64,000 nt of DNA from Tetracentron sinense (Eukaryota > Streptophyta > Magnoliopsida > Trochodendrales > Trochodendraceae), in contig CM026551.1 of assembly GCA_015143295.1 (NCBI GenBank), forward strand, positions 14,309,827-14,373,826, in the 5' to 3' direction. Shown here piece by piece: positions 22,561 through 32,948 of this stretch. How positions within the stretch are numbered: position 1 is the first letter of the stretch; each line of letters starts with the position of its first letter. A model generated the notes under the pieces. The model searched no databases and was not told where the DNA came from. It was given only the letters and a program-made list of their open reading frames with translations. The position numbers were made by a program, and so were the translations under genes.

Positions 22561-22987
22561 AATGTTGTAGCACCCCGGAATTTTGTTTATATATGTTGGA
22601 ACATGTGCCAAGGCTTTAAGCTCTTGTAATCTCTCATTTTGTATAAAATGAGAATGTTGAAAGTTAGGTAATCTTAATTTAGAAATAGAGAATGTTCATA
22701 GGAGTTAAAATGGAAATGGAAAGTGATCTAAAGTGTTAAAGAGTGAGATTTCCTAAGTCGGACATGTTGAAAAAACTCGGGCTGCTGAAACTCAATTCCA
22801 GATCAGTCGGTTTTAGGAGCAATTTGGTCCATGAATAAAGAAGAATTGGAAGATTCTAAAACACCAAAATTGTTCATCTTCAAATGACGAGTCCAACTCA
22901 AGTTGAATCGTCAAAATCCGATAAACGAGTCAAAAGTTATGGCCGAAATACCAAAATGAGAAAATCTGAAAATTTTCTGTAAGATTT

Positions 22988-23288
22988 ACCAACGATCGTA
23001 AACACCCTATGAACAATCGTAGGTGAACTAAGATCGATCATAAATCTTCTACGAACGATCATAGAACCCCAAAACTAGACAAACTTACTGGACGAATTAC
23101 GAACAATTGTACAGATCCTACGAATGATCATAGGTGAGTTATGATCGATCGTAGAAAACCTAAGATCAATTGTAAAATTTCGAAAATGGGCAAACTCTCT
23201 GTAACGTTTACGATCGATCGTAGAAACTTACAACCGATCGTAAAGATGCTACGATCGATCATAGAAAACCTATGACCGATCGTAAGTC
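22988..23288. repeat. Array of 12 near-palindromic TACGATCGATCGTA motifs in LTR-A
   Basis: Twelve variants of TACGATCGATCGTAG are spaced about 22-25 bp apart. The best copies, near 23213 and 23254, have a perfect or near-perfect GATCGATC centre. The others have one to three changes, often C to T or G to A. The array ends about 50 bp upstream of the LTR TATA box. Spacers are A-rich and not conserved. Confidence 0.85.
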
Positions 23289-23338
23289 GCCAACCCAGAT
23301 TTTTTAGGCGGGATTTTTAGGGTTTCTACCCTCTTGCC

Positions 23339-23346
23339 TATAAAAG
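23339..23346 (+). promoter_or_regulatory. TATA box of LTR-A
   Basis: TATAAAAG in the expected U3 position of the solo LTR, about 170 bp before its end. Confidence 0.7.
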
Positions 23347-23514
23347 AAAAAGTTGGTTTGCACTTCCGCAATACTTTAGCTTCCGCACTCTGAGTTATGT
23401 CTCTATTAGATCATGTTATGCCATGTTCATTACATGATGTTTTGCCATGTTAAGTATAGTCACTCCTAAAGTATACCTTAACTCCTAAGGGGTATTTTGG
23501 GGCGCGACAAATGT

Positions 23515-24159
23515 TACGTCCACTTTCCGGCCATCCACTTTTTGACTGTCTTTACTAATTTAAAATAAAAAGACAAAACAAAAGTGGTGGGACCACACAA
23601 ATGTGTCACTATTTTGTTTTCTTGTATAAAAGTAGGGGAGAGTAGATGGCTGGAAAGTGGACGTAGCATTGCTCAATAATTTATAATTATCTAAGTTTAG
23701 GTTGGGTTTTTTGTGGGCTGTGCCTAAGTCGTCTCGAACCCAGCTAGAACTCAACTTGGGCCTATAATTGAGCTCGAACCCAACCCAGCCAAACGCGACT
23801 TCAACCTAGCTCATCCTTAACATGTTTTGGATCGGGCGGGCCTCGGGCCAGCCTGGCCCGCCTGACCCAATGTGCAGCCCTACTAATATATATACTAGAA
23901 TATTTATATTACACCATAAAATATTAAAAACTGTAAGAGATCAATCATCATTTATCACTAATTAAAAGTTTACGAAATTCCCAAATAATAACTCATATTA
24001 AGTATTGCAAGACTATTAACCACTTATTCATATTTATTCACTAAAATTTATTTAGTAATTAATTACCTTAATTTCTCTTCTCTTGCACTTTTTTTTTTTT
24101 TTGAGTTTTGGGCATTATTGATACTTCTTTTAAAATATGTTCTTTATCTGCATCAAGTT
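23515..24159. other. Spacer with GGGTTGGG-type repeat
   Basis: No gene. 23690-23885 carries AACCCAACCCAGCC/GGGTTGGG words of the dispersed repeat. The words TTACGTCCACTTTCC.GCCATC (23514-23535) and, inverted, TGGCTGGAAAGTGGACGTA (23647-23665) form a foldback around a small centre. Confidence 0.4.
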
Positions 24160-24171
24160 TCGGAAGCTCAT

Positions 24172-24238
24172 GTCGCACCCTTGGGGATTAGTCTTGACAC
24201 GAAGGGTTGGAGACACCTTGAGTTCCCAAAAAAAGGTA
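24172..24238 (+). mobile_element. 5'-truncated SINE (family S2)
   Basis: 67 bp matching the 3' end of the SINE at 30603-30814: GGGATTAGTCTTGACACGAAGG, then GGAGACACCTTGAGTTCCC and an A tail. A perfect 12-bp target-site duplication TCGGAAGCTCAT is at 24160-24171 and 24239-24250. Confidence 0.88.
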
Positions 24239-24599
24239 TCGGAAGCTCATCCTCCTCACCCACTATCCAATCATTTGTCAACCGGATCATGATTTCTTCC
24301 CTAGCTAGTTCATAATTCAGAACACCGGATGCAACGATTACAAATGCGTTGACTATTTGTTTCTTTAATTAGGAATTTAACTAAGTTAATGTCTAGATTC
24401 TACTTTATTCACTTTCTCAAAAGTAAATTTTTTTAAAAATGTAGAATGTATACGTCCACTTTAGCCGCAACTTGTAATGGGCACAGACTAGGTCGTTGTG
24501 TCTCTAATCCTCTAACTGGATCCTTTTTTTTACAATGCGAGCAAAAAAATCACTCTAATTACACTTAACACCAGATAAACTATCCCTATCAACCTATCC

Positions 24600-25090
24600 A
24601 TGTAAGGGTTTTACCAAACCAAGCTGAGTAGTAGGGTGTTCAAGCTCAGCTCATAAATAACAAAGGTGCTCAAGCTTGGCTCGTTAAGTAACATGGATGC
24701 TCAAGCTTGACTCAAACTTTACTATTCTTGTTCAAACTCCCCTCGTGAACAAAACTATTATCTTAAGCTTGGCTTGGCTTGGCTTGGCTTAGCTTTTTTA
24801 CCTAGATGAACCGAGCTCGAGCTCGTTACCGGGTTTGTTACTTTCTATATTTTATAGATCAAAGATCCTAATTTTTTATTTTAGATTATGATGCCATGTC
24901 AAAACTTAAAAATGAGATCTTAAGGAGTCGAGGACAGGATTACCAAAAAAAAAAGAGTCGAGTACAGACTATCTTAAAAATCAATCTCAAGCTTTGTTCG
25001 ATTATTAGGTAAATAAGTTTAAATGAGCTCTTAAGGAGTCGAGCTCAAGCTGTTGGTGAGTAGCTCGGTTTGTTTACCAACTTTACTTGG
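24600..25090. repeat. Dispersed AGCTTGGCTCG-type repeat
   Basis: Dense CAAGCTTGGCTCG, TTGGCTTGGCTTGGC and GAGCTCGAGCTCG words in both orientations, as at 14080-14330. Confidence 0.6.
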
Positions 25091-25825
25091 ATGAGAACTT
25101 GATTTGGCGGTTTGGACAACTACTTCCAAACATTCTCCACTATTCATCTAAAATATAAAATTACAAATAGCAAAAGCTAATGGATTAATAACTTAATTTA
25201 AGACCATAATGAGAAATAAGATAAATTAAACTTACAAAAATGTTTACTATTGACAATTCTTATCGAAAGCATCCTTAAGTATGAATTAAGGGTCACTTAT
25301 CTTTCTTTTGGTTCATCATTTGTGGATCCGAATCTGTTATTATTATTATTAATAATAATAATAATAATGTACTTGTGTTTACCCCCATTAAAAAAAATTA
25401 AGTTCCACTTGTCATCAAAAAGTCGTCTATACACTTAAAAAAGTGTCCCTTTCACCATTTCTTTACATGTGTCCTTCCATTTAACAACTTTTCTGTAACA
25501 TCAAGTAGGCCTGCACATGATTTCTAGGTTTTCAGAGAACGTTTCCCGATTGATTGAAAAGCTAGATTCAACATTGGTTTCTGCTTTAATTCTCCAGAAT
25601 ATATGAAGTCTTTGATAAAATCCTTAAGTCATGCATACAGGAGAAAATCTTTGTTAAGGCAATAGCTATCACTGGTTTCTGCTTTAATTCTTCAACTCTG
25701 AAGTGATATTCGAGAACAAAAAAAAAAAAATGAAGTGAAATTCGAGAACCCCAAAAAAAGGAAGAAGTGATATTCGGAACATTTTTCAATTAAAAATTTA
25801 ATGGCATTTTTGTAACTATTAAGTA
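25091..25825. other. Unassigned AT-rich spacer
   Basis: No gene seen. A palindromic (TTA)n/(AAT)n hairpin lies at about 25337-25368. The phrase TCACTGGTTTCTGCTTTAATTCT occurs twice in part (25576-25592 and 25670-25690). Confidence 0.35.
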
Positions 25826-25836
25826 GTGAAATTGCA

Positions 25837-25943
25837 ACCCCAGGGGTATAGCCCAGTGGTCGAAGGACGAACTATAAACCCAGAGGCCTCTAGGTTGATT
25901 CTTGGGCTCTCCTCAATATCGGTTGTATGGGGTGGGATGCAGC
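25837..25943 (+). mobile_element. Short tRNA-type SINE
   Basis: Begins CCCCAGGGGTATAGCCCAGTGG, with an A-box-like TAGCCCAGTGGTCG. It continues through a B-box-like CTAGGTTGATTC and ends GGGGTGGGATGCAGC. A perfect 11-bp target-site duplication GTGAAATTGCA lies at 25826-25836 and 25944-25954. The family differs from S1 and S2. Confidence 0.8.
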
Positions 25944-25954
25944 GTGAAATTGCA

Positions 25955-26775
25955 CTTTTTTTTTGTACAACTCGCACCATTATTATGAAAATGCCATTGA
26001 TTTTGAGTTAAAAATGGAGAGCTCCGAGTGTCTTTTTTTTAACTCTTGAATTTAGATAAAAGGAGATTTTCCTGAAATAGAAGGGAGATTTTCTAATGTC
26101 ATTTTTAGGGAGAAAAAGATGAAAAGTATCCAACATATTAGATTGTGAAATATATCCTATGGGATAAAAAAGGAAAGTAAAATTTGGGCTTTTTCTGGCG
26201 TAATGCTCAGATTCCTTGGGATGGGCCTACTCTGGCTCAATGAGATTGGTTCATGACCCTAATTCGGATCAATTTGAAAGGATTGCATTTTTTTTAACTC
26301 TTGAAAATTGTTTTTTCAATTTAATTTAAATTGCACGAATACCGAAGAATTAAATTCGGTTCACTACAGGAGCCCAAAGGTTCAAGACCTCAATGGGCCA
26401 AATTACCTCTTAGGCAATGAAATAGGCTTCTTTTGGCCAAATTCGAAATGACATCCGTGATCGTGCCTATGGTCTCGGCAAAGGGGTCACGGGTCTTCAA
26501 AAGGGACTATTTGGGCTAAAAAAGTGGATCTTGATCATCTGACCTCTGGTCTTGCCAAAAGGGTCACTAGTCTTGAAATGGGCCTCTATGGGCCCAAAAA
26601 AGAAAAAAACTTTTGTCCCTCTCTCTGTGTTTTTTTTTCCACACAATCGGTATTATATCAAGCAGAAACAACACTCGTGGGTCCTAGCCAGCATCGTTGA
26701 AGAAGTAAAATCACTATGGGTGTGACATCAAACAAGCACCAAAATAGAGGATATTAGAGCTCTTCGCCTTCGTCA
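25955..26775. other. Unassigned spacer
   Basis: No gene recognised. CCCAAAGG/GGGCC words at 26200-26610 repeat loosely (GGGTCACGGGTCTTCAAAAGGG and GGGTCACTAGTCTTGAAATGGG), which suggests a decayed duplication. Confidence 0.35.
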
Positions 26776-26894
26776 GGATGCAATCAATCTAGCACTAATG
26801 CCCCGGATCCCATCAGAACTCCGTAGTTAAGCGCGCTTGGGCGAGAGTAGTTTTAGGATGGGTGATCTTCTGGGAAGTCCTCGTGTTGCAATGT
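26776..26894 (+). rRNA. 5S rRNA-like sequence (single, degenerate copy)
   Basis: It starts GGATGCAATCAATC and carries the full plant 5S backbone in order: AGCACTAATGCCCCGGATCC, CATCAGAACTCCGTAGTTAA, GCTTGGGCGAGAGTAGT, AGGATGGGTGATC, GGGAAGTCCTCGTGTTGCA. From memory of the plant consensus, roughly fifteen of 119 positions differ, several as C-to-T changes. The internal promoter A box is nearly intact (AGTTAAGCGCGC), but the intermediate/C-box region is altered (GGGTGATCTTC). There is no tandem array and no T-run terminator directly after it. It is therefore a dispersed 5S pseudogene, or the 5S segment carried in the LTR of a Cassandra-type TRIM element. Confidence 0.8.
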
Positions 26895-26902
26895 AGAAAA
26901 AA

Positions 26903-27171
26903 CTGTCACGTCCTTCATTAGAGGTAATAGAGTAGTACATGTATGGTTATAATATGCATGAAATGCACCATGTCATTACCATTATCACAATTAGAAAATT
27001 TTGGATTTAGAATGAGATTGAGATTTGAGTAGGATTTGATTAGTATTAGATTATGAATGGTTTGATTTAGTTTCTATAAATATCTATGTACTATTATCTA
27101 TTTAAATCATAATCGGGTCTCTTTGTAATCATCTTGAGAATTCAATAATATCAGTTTCTCTTTATGGTATC
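26903..27171 (+). mobile_element. LTR-like segment following the 5S sequence
   Basis: TGTCACGTCCTTCATTAGAGG begins a 260-bp AT-rich stretch with a TATA-like TATAAATATC (27076) and a polyadenylation-like end (GAATTCAATAATATCAG). It is followed at 27165-27171 by TGGTATC, the first seven bases of the plant primer-binding site TGGTATCAGAGC. No second LTR or internal domain was found, so this is a fragment at best. Confidence 0.4.
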
Positions 27172-27179
27172 GATCGATC

Positions 27180-29048
27180 GTGTCCCTTTTTGAAATTTTG
27201 TTTGTTTTGGTTTCTTTACTTTTGAATTGCCTTTCCGGTGGGCAGCCTTCGCCGCCCATCCGCCCTGAATTTTTTTGTCAGTTATCACTCATATGTTGTT
27301 ACTGCCATTCTCAACCATCGAATGCTACGGCCGTCTTGGCCATTCATCAAGGCTATCATCACCATATTCTCCAAATGGATTCTAAGGCAAACTAGGGTCT
27401 TTTATTAGTCTAAGAGATGTTCAAAAGTAATCCCTTGCCTGTTGCTGTTTCAACAGCTTGCCTGTTGCTACCATACATCTACACCACTGCTTTCCTTAGT
27501 ACTATGTTTGCCTCTTATGGAAACCAATGTCATTTTACATCCAAACCAACCTTGAATTCCTTTGATAGGAAGTTCTCCAAATCAAAAGAACAGAACCTCT
27601 TAATAGCAATTGATGATGGTGATGATATGGTGCATCTCATGCATATCTTAATCATACATGTACTCTATTAATACACCCCTGCTAAGTCCACTTACCAACC
27701 GATAGTTGCTGGTGGTTTTACCTTAGTCTTGGGGAGCTTCATTGATTACCCAATCTTTGAATTGGTCTTGCTAGAAGCGTGTTCTACTAGTTCAGATTGC
27801 AAGGTATGTCCCTCTCATGAGTAGAACTGTCAAATTGGCCCTCCGGTAAAAGGGGCCCCACTCGGCCTGACCTTCAAAATTGAGGGCTTTTATTTCCTCT
27901 TAGAGCCCGAGGGCTGAGCCAGACCGAAATTCAAGGCCTTCCTACATTGGGGTGGGCTTGGTATCAAAGCCCGACCCCTCCTCAAGGTATGATACATCAC
28001 AAAATGTATGTAATTTATAAACTTAATGACTATTATATCCCCATAAAAGTGTTAAACACTTATGAAAACTATACCGAAAAACTGTTTTAGCATTTATAAA
28101 CCATATTATTGGCCTATTAGACAAGGTAAAAAAATATCTTAAATGATGAGAAATGCAATGGTAATGCTTGATAAAATTAACGTGATGATCCCATACATGC
28201 CCCATGTGTTAAAATATCTGATGTAAAATCAAAATAGAAATCAAATGGGTTGTTTGTTTAAGAAATAAATATGGTACATTTTTTTTACTAAGGCAAATAA
28301 GGTGTGTTTGCTACTATTTATTAGCGTAATTTATTCATTTATTTAAACTATACTTATAGTTAGAAGTTCTCCGCATTTGCATCTCTATCAAAGAAAACAA
28401 ATGTTCTTTAAAAAAAGCCCTTCAAAATTATTTTTAAAAAATTACCCCCCTATTCTTTGAAGATCTAAATGTTTCCTCCCACTCTAGATATACACTACAT
28501 GATGTGGGACCAATAATCATTGAGTCTCCTTGGAGTTTCAACTTTGAAAGCCATAATGATGTAAACCTTAGTGACCCAAACATGCTACATTGGTGTAGCT
28601 CCTACTCTGAAACCTCCATTTAGTGGTTTGGGTTGATTTTTTCCCTATTTTTTTTTCTTTCAATAAGTTAGAAGCATGGTTCCAATCTAGCTAACCGATG
28701 CTCTTGCAAGGTAAAGTTCTAATTTTTTTTTATAGTGCCGAGAAAATTAGATTTTGGTTAAACAAGAGTTGATATATTAAAGGCATCCAAATAAAACAAT
28801 AGATGTTAAAAAAAATAAATTATTTTTGCTCCATTAAAGCCCTAGCCCAGCCTTGGCTCTATTGAAAAGAATGCACTAACATAGTCATTTATTGACATTC
28901 TTATATTGTTATGTAGATATGTCATTTGGTTTTAGACGTTTCTATGCACGTATTTATTAAGGGTATGTGACCATGATCATGAGATGATCAAAATGTATGA
29001 GATACCAATTAAGGTCCTTAGGTAATATTATAGAATGACTAAATGATT
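27180..29048. other. Unassigned spacer
   Basis: No gene recognised in 1.9 kb. Frames at 27180-27395 and 27417-27671 open with non-ATG or weak starts and have no family motif. GGCCC-rich words near 27840-27990 may be the left end of an unresolved hAT-like element. Confidence 0.35.
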
Positions 29049-29056
29049 GGTTGCGG

Positions 29057-29266
29057 CAAGGCCGGCCCAAGCCATTTGGAGGCCTAAAGCAAGAATTCTA
29101 AATTGGGTTTTTTTTAAAATTGGACTTGCTATAAAATGTGGTCTTTTTTAAGGTTTCTTTTCACAAAATCAGGTTCATAAAGCTATCAAAACCTACGCTT
29201 TGGGCCTTTCATTTTTTTGGGGCCTAAAGTGTAGGCTTTGATGGCTTAATGGACTGGCTGGCCCTG
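29057..29266. mobile_element. hAT-type MITE
   Basis: The termini CAAGGCCGGCCCAAG and CTGGCTGGCCCTG are inverted. CAGGGCCGGCCC-type ends are a common hAT MITE signature. 8-bp flanking repeats GGTTGCGG (29049-29056) and GGTTACTG (29267-29274) match at six of eight. Inside, GGCCTAAAGCAAG and TTGGGGCCTAAAGTG are related. Confidence 0.75.
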
Positions 29267-29569
29267 GGTTACTGACTAATACAGAAAGAATTACTTATCC
29301 AGTTCCTTATGCCAAAAATAGTTACCGCTGTGGATGAAGTGTAACTGTCATAGTGTTAAGATGTTTTCAAAGGTTGAGAAGTATGTTTTTTCTTGAGCTA
29401 TTGTGCTACACTTTGATTGTGAAAATGGATGTCCCAAGACAATCTGTGATTGTGCTCTAGACGGCTAACCAAGTTTTGTTCATTATGGTTTAGATATGAA
29501 TATTTTTGAATACTTTAATGGACCATTGTTATCTTTAAATAACGGGCCTATTTAATTATGAGCTAATTG

Positions 29570-30329
29570 TTTTAAGATGGCTGTTATGAAGATTTAATGG
29601 GCTTTAGTTTTATGGCCCATCGGCCTTGCAATAGACCATAGATATTGGACTTTAGTTCTTGGACCATAAGCACATGGACCCTAGTATACAGAACTTGGAC
29701 CTTAGCATATATTCATTATTGGGCTTTATGTAAACTTAATAAAATCAAATAAATCTTGCCCTAAGGGCCGGCTACTTAGGCTTTCTATTGAGCTTAATTA
29801 ATTAGTCTTAATAAGATTAGGACATATAAAATTTTAAAGTAGAAAACTCCTTTGGCCGGCCACCTATGAAAGACTTTAATGTTTTTAGAAAGTCCTAATT
29901 AGATTAGGCCACCTTATAGGATGAGGGGAAAGTCTCATAAAATCAGGAAAATTTTCAAATAAGATTAGAATTTCTTTAATCATTAGAAGAAAATTAGAAA
30001 TGATGAGCTAATAGAAAATTTAAGATGATGGAAAAAAAATGAAAATGGAGCAAAAACCATAGCCTTCCATCCCCCTTTAGAGAGGTACATTGGGAGTGAT
30101 TTTAGTAATTGGTGGAGTAAAGCTTGGAGTCATGAAGAGTAATCACAAGAAGCATTTAGGGATTTTTTTTTCTCAATTCAACTTCAAATTGGGATAGTGA
30201 CAAGGGTAAAAAAAAAACGTTTTCTATAATTTTTTATAATTTTTATCATTCAATGGTGTTTACAAATATTTATTTTCGTACTCTTTTTAGATATTTTTAT
30301 TGCACATCTTCCTTAAATTGGTATCAGAG
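29570..30329 (+). mobile_element. Possible LTR fragment ending in a tRNA-Met primer-binding site
   Basis: TGGTATCAGAG at 30319-30329 matches 11 bases of the plant initiator-tRNA primer-binding site. About 750 bp of AT-rich DNA precede it, with GGCCGGC words and polyadenylation-like motifs. The 5' border is not resolved and no gag or pol follows. Confidence 0.4.
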
Positions 30330-30602
30330 ATCAAATAAATAAAATACTCTTAATTTTCATCACTTAATTTTCAGCCATACTTTAAACCCAATTTTGATGA
30401 CAAAAACAATCGAATTAAAATTTTTTTTTGAGATAATAGTAGTAGATCTCAAAAAAAATAAAAATTAACGTATGTAACCTCTTCTTAATCAGACTTTGAG
30501 CAATGCTAGGTCCACTTTGCTCTCTCATCTACTTTCCCCTTAATGGACAAGAAGACAAAAATACGTGAAAAGCTCCACAAAAAGAGGTCATACTTTTTTG
30601 TC

Positions 30603-30814
30603 GTTTTTTTTTTTTAGGTAACCCGGGGTGTCCCCAACCCCCCTTCGGGCCAAGACTAAATCCCTGGGGTAGTGACAAGGGCCAGCAACCCATCCCCAGG
30701 AAAGTCTGGAAAATCGGGCTGGCCCCGGGAGGGCATGGGAAGTGGAACCCAGGACATCTGAGTTTACGGCTCGCCCCAGAACCATTGAGCCACCCCTCGG
30801 GGTTAAATTTTTTT
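30603..30814 (-). mobile_element. tRNA-type SINE (family S2), full length
   Basis: On the minus strand it reads CCCCGAGGGGTGGCTCAATGG (A-box-like TGGCTCAATGG) and CCTGGGTTCCACTTCCC (B-box-like GGTTCCACTTCC). Its 3' end is TTGGGGACACCCCGGGTTACC plus A tail. A perfect 16-bp target-site duplication GTCATACTTTTTTGTC is at 30587-30602 and 30815-30830. A truncated relative is at 24172-24238. Confidence 0.93.
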
Positions 30815-31633
30815 GTCATACTTTTTTGTCTTCTTGTTTATAAAATGAGAAAGTGGATGATAAAGAAAGTTAACCTAGAATTGCTCATTGAATATTTGAG
30901 CAAATTATTTATAATTAGATTAGACCAATGTATTTTAATATTGGCCGTTTGATTATTGTTGATAATCCTAGCCAAAATTTAAAATTTGACTATTAGTAAG
31001 AAAAGAGAAATTAGCTTCCCATTGGCCAAATTAATTTAAAAAACATTATAAATTTTTTTAATTAGATCAATTATTGATTTTTTATTATTATATATGAGAT
31101 ATGGTGCTGAAATTACACCGCTCTCCCATCTACTTTGGGTACTGGTAATGTAGAGACCCCGAATCTTTTTCATGTTTTTACTTCATTGTATTAGGGGTAT
31201 TATAGTCCTTATGATGTTTTGATGTTTATTGTATTATATATTTATTTGATGTGGTGTAAACTAGGCTTAATCAAACTTGTAACGGAGGGATGTCATATCA
31301 CACCCTAAATTTTAGGAAGCTCTAGGTTTGGCACCGTTTACTGGAATTGAGTGATTCTTGAACCATTAGAAAGGTGTTGGAACCCTCTTCGAAGTTCATG
31401 TTTAATGTTTTTCCTTATTTTGAGTTTAAGCCAAGTCAATGGTGGGTTTTATCTAATGGAATTGCAGATCAGTCAACTTTGGGGACAATTTAGTCTATTA
31501 ATTAAGTGGAATTTAGAAATTCTAAAATACCAGAAATGTTCATTTTCGAGAGATGAATCCAACCCAAGTTGAATCGTCAAAATCCGTCGAGCGAGTCAAA
31601 AGTTATGGCCAAAACAGTAAAATGAGTCGAAAT

Positions 31634-31846
31634 AGAGTACCGATCGCTCGGTCAGAAGCAGCGATCGATCGGTCCAAAACCGATCGATCGGTATCTATCG
31701 ACTGGTCCAAAATTTTGTATGGGGAAAATTTTCAGAGAGTGCTTTTTTGACCGATCGCCCGGTCAAGAGCACCGATCGATCGGTTGAGAACCGATCGCTT
31801 GGTTGAGAACCGATCGCTCGGTCATAACCACCGATCGCTCGGTCTT
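31634..31846. repeat. Array of nine ACCGATCGATCGGT-type palindromes in LTR-B
   Basis: Nine variants of ACCGATCGCTCGGTC are spaced about 22 bp apart, with a 55-bp gap in the middle. Two have the exact palindrome ACCGATCGATCGGT. The array ends about 60 bp upstream of the TATA box. The centre CGATCGATCG is the same as in the LTR-A array, but the outer bases differ (ACC...GGT instead of TA...TA). Confidence 0.88.
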
Positions 31847-31908
31847 TCGTGATTTTTACAGAATTTTAGTATGAGCGTTTTGGTCTTTTTATTCTCACAC
31901 CTTGGGGC

Positions 31909-31916
31909 TATAAATA
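31909..31916 (+). promoter_or_regulatory. TATA box of LTR-B
   Basis: GGGGCTATAAATAGGGGG, in the same relative position as the TATA box of LTR-A. Confidence 0.75.
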
Positions 31917-32816
31917 GGGGGTCTTACTCGAAATATTAAAATACTCTACCTATTTCTAACCTAATTTGGCAAAAATGGGGAGAAAACCTAGGGTTTGAGG
32001 GAGAGGGTTGCTTGGAGAAGAAGGAGGTTTCCAGAAGATTGAGAAGAAAGCTTGGAGATCGACCTCAAAGCTTCTCCAAATCTCCTCAGGAGCGTTTTGA
32101 ATCCAAGGGAAGGATTCCTAAGGTCGATATACTATCCTAATCAACTCTATTTTAATGTTTTGTGAATATTAATTTGATAGAAATGATAGAATAGAGATTA
32201 AATGTATTTTCCCCAAATTTTCTATGAAGTAAGCTAATTATTGATGGAAATGTGGATTGGATGTGGATAGAATATATGGAGGATGAGAAATGCATGGAGG
32301 ATGAGATTAATACGTGGATGTGAATAGTGAATTAATTGTATGGATGAATTATGGTTTGATGAATGCTTGAAAATATAGAAGGGAAATGAATTCATATTAT
32401 GCGTACACAAGGTGTTTGTGAAAATGCTTGAAAGGATAAATGCTATTATACTCTTATAAAATGGTCGTAAATTGATTATGAATTGCGATATGAATTATGA
32501 TAAGATATGTATATGTGAATGGTTTGTTAAGTATGTCTAATTATTTGCATGGAAATTGATAGTCGGGAAGGTAAGAACTTAGAGGAACATCTCTCAAACC
32601 GGGAATTCTCTAACTATTTGGTATGGGACAGTATAGTGGAGTTTCCATGGTGGGAGATCGGAATCTAAGCAATTACCAACTCGAATGTTAATTTCGACAC
32701 TTAAGCACATATGCACGTGTATGTTAAGATAAGAGTCTCACAAGTCACACATGTGGACCACAAACATGAGCATGGCATACGTATGACATTCTGAATAAGC
32801 ATAAGCATGGCATGGC

Positions 32817-32948
32817 ATGGTCCGTATCCGCCAAGAACGGCATGTCAATTACATTTGATTCTTAGGCATGGTCCGTATCCGCCAGGAACGGCATGTCAAC
32901 CATTTGATTCTTAGACATGGTCCGTATCCGCCAAGAACGGCATGTCAC
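32817..32948. repeat. Three tandem ~50-bp units inside LTR-B
   Basis: Units start at 32817, 32867 and 32916. Each has CATGGTCCGTATCCGCCAAG, then AACGGCATGTCA, then ATTTGATTCTTAG (the third lacks the last part). Unit length is 49-50 bp with only a few differences, so the expansion is younger than most of the LTR. Confidence 0.9.

Larger units (their letters stand above)
22566..23509 (+). mobile_element. Solo LTR of a Gypsy-type retrotransposon (LTR-A)
   Basis: It begins TGTAGCACCCCGGAATTTTG and ends GGTATTTTGGGGCGCGACA, so TG...CA ends are present. It is flanked by a perfect 5-bp target-site duplication AATGT (22561-22565 and 23510-23514). There is no internal domain, so it is a solo LTR left by recombination between two LTRs. 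TATAAAAG at 23339-23346 marks its promoter. Upstream of that lie an array of twelve palindromic motifs (22988-23288) and a block (AAGTTGAATCGTCAAAATCC, then CGAGTCAAAAGTTATGGCC) nearly identical to one in the LTR at 31149-33621. Confidence 0.92.

Noticed and set aside
22988..23288. CRISPR-like array of regularly spaced palindromes
   Set aside because: The motifs are degenerate 14-mers with ~10-bp spacers inside a plant LTR with a TATA box and target duplication; the genome is nuclear plant DNA.
27171..27180. CGATCGATCG near the primer-binding-like site as part of a palindrome array
   Set aside because: Only one unit is present and no neighbours at 22-bp spacing, so it is probably chance.
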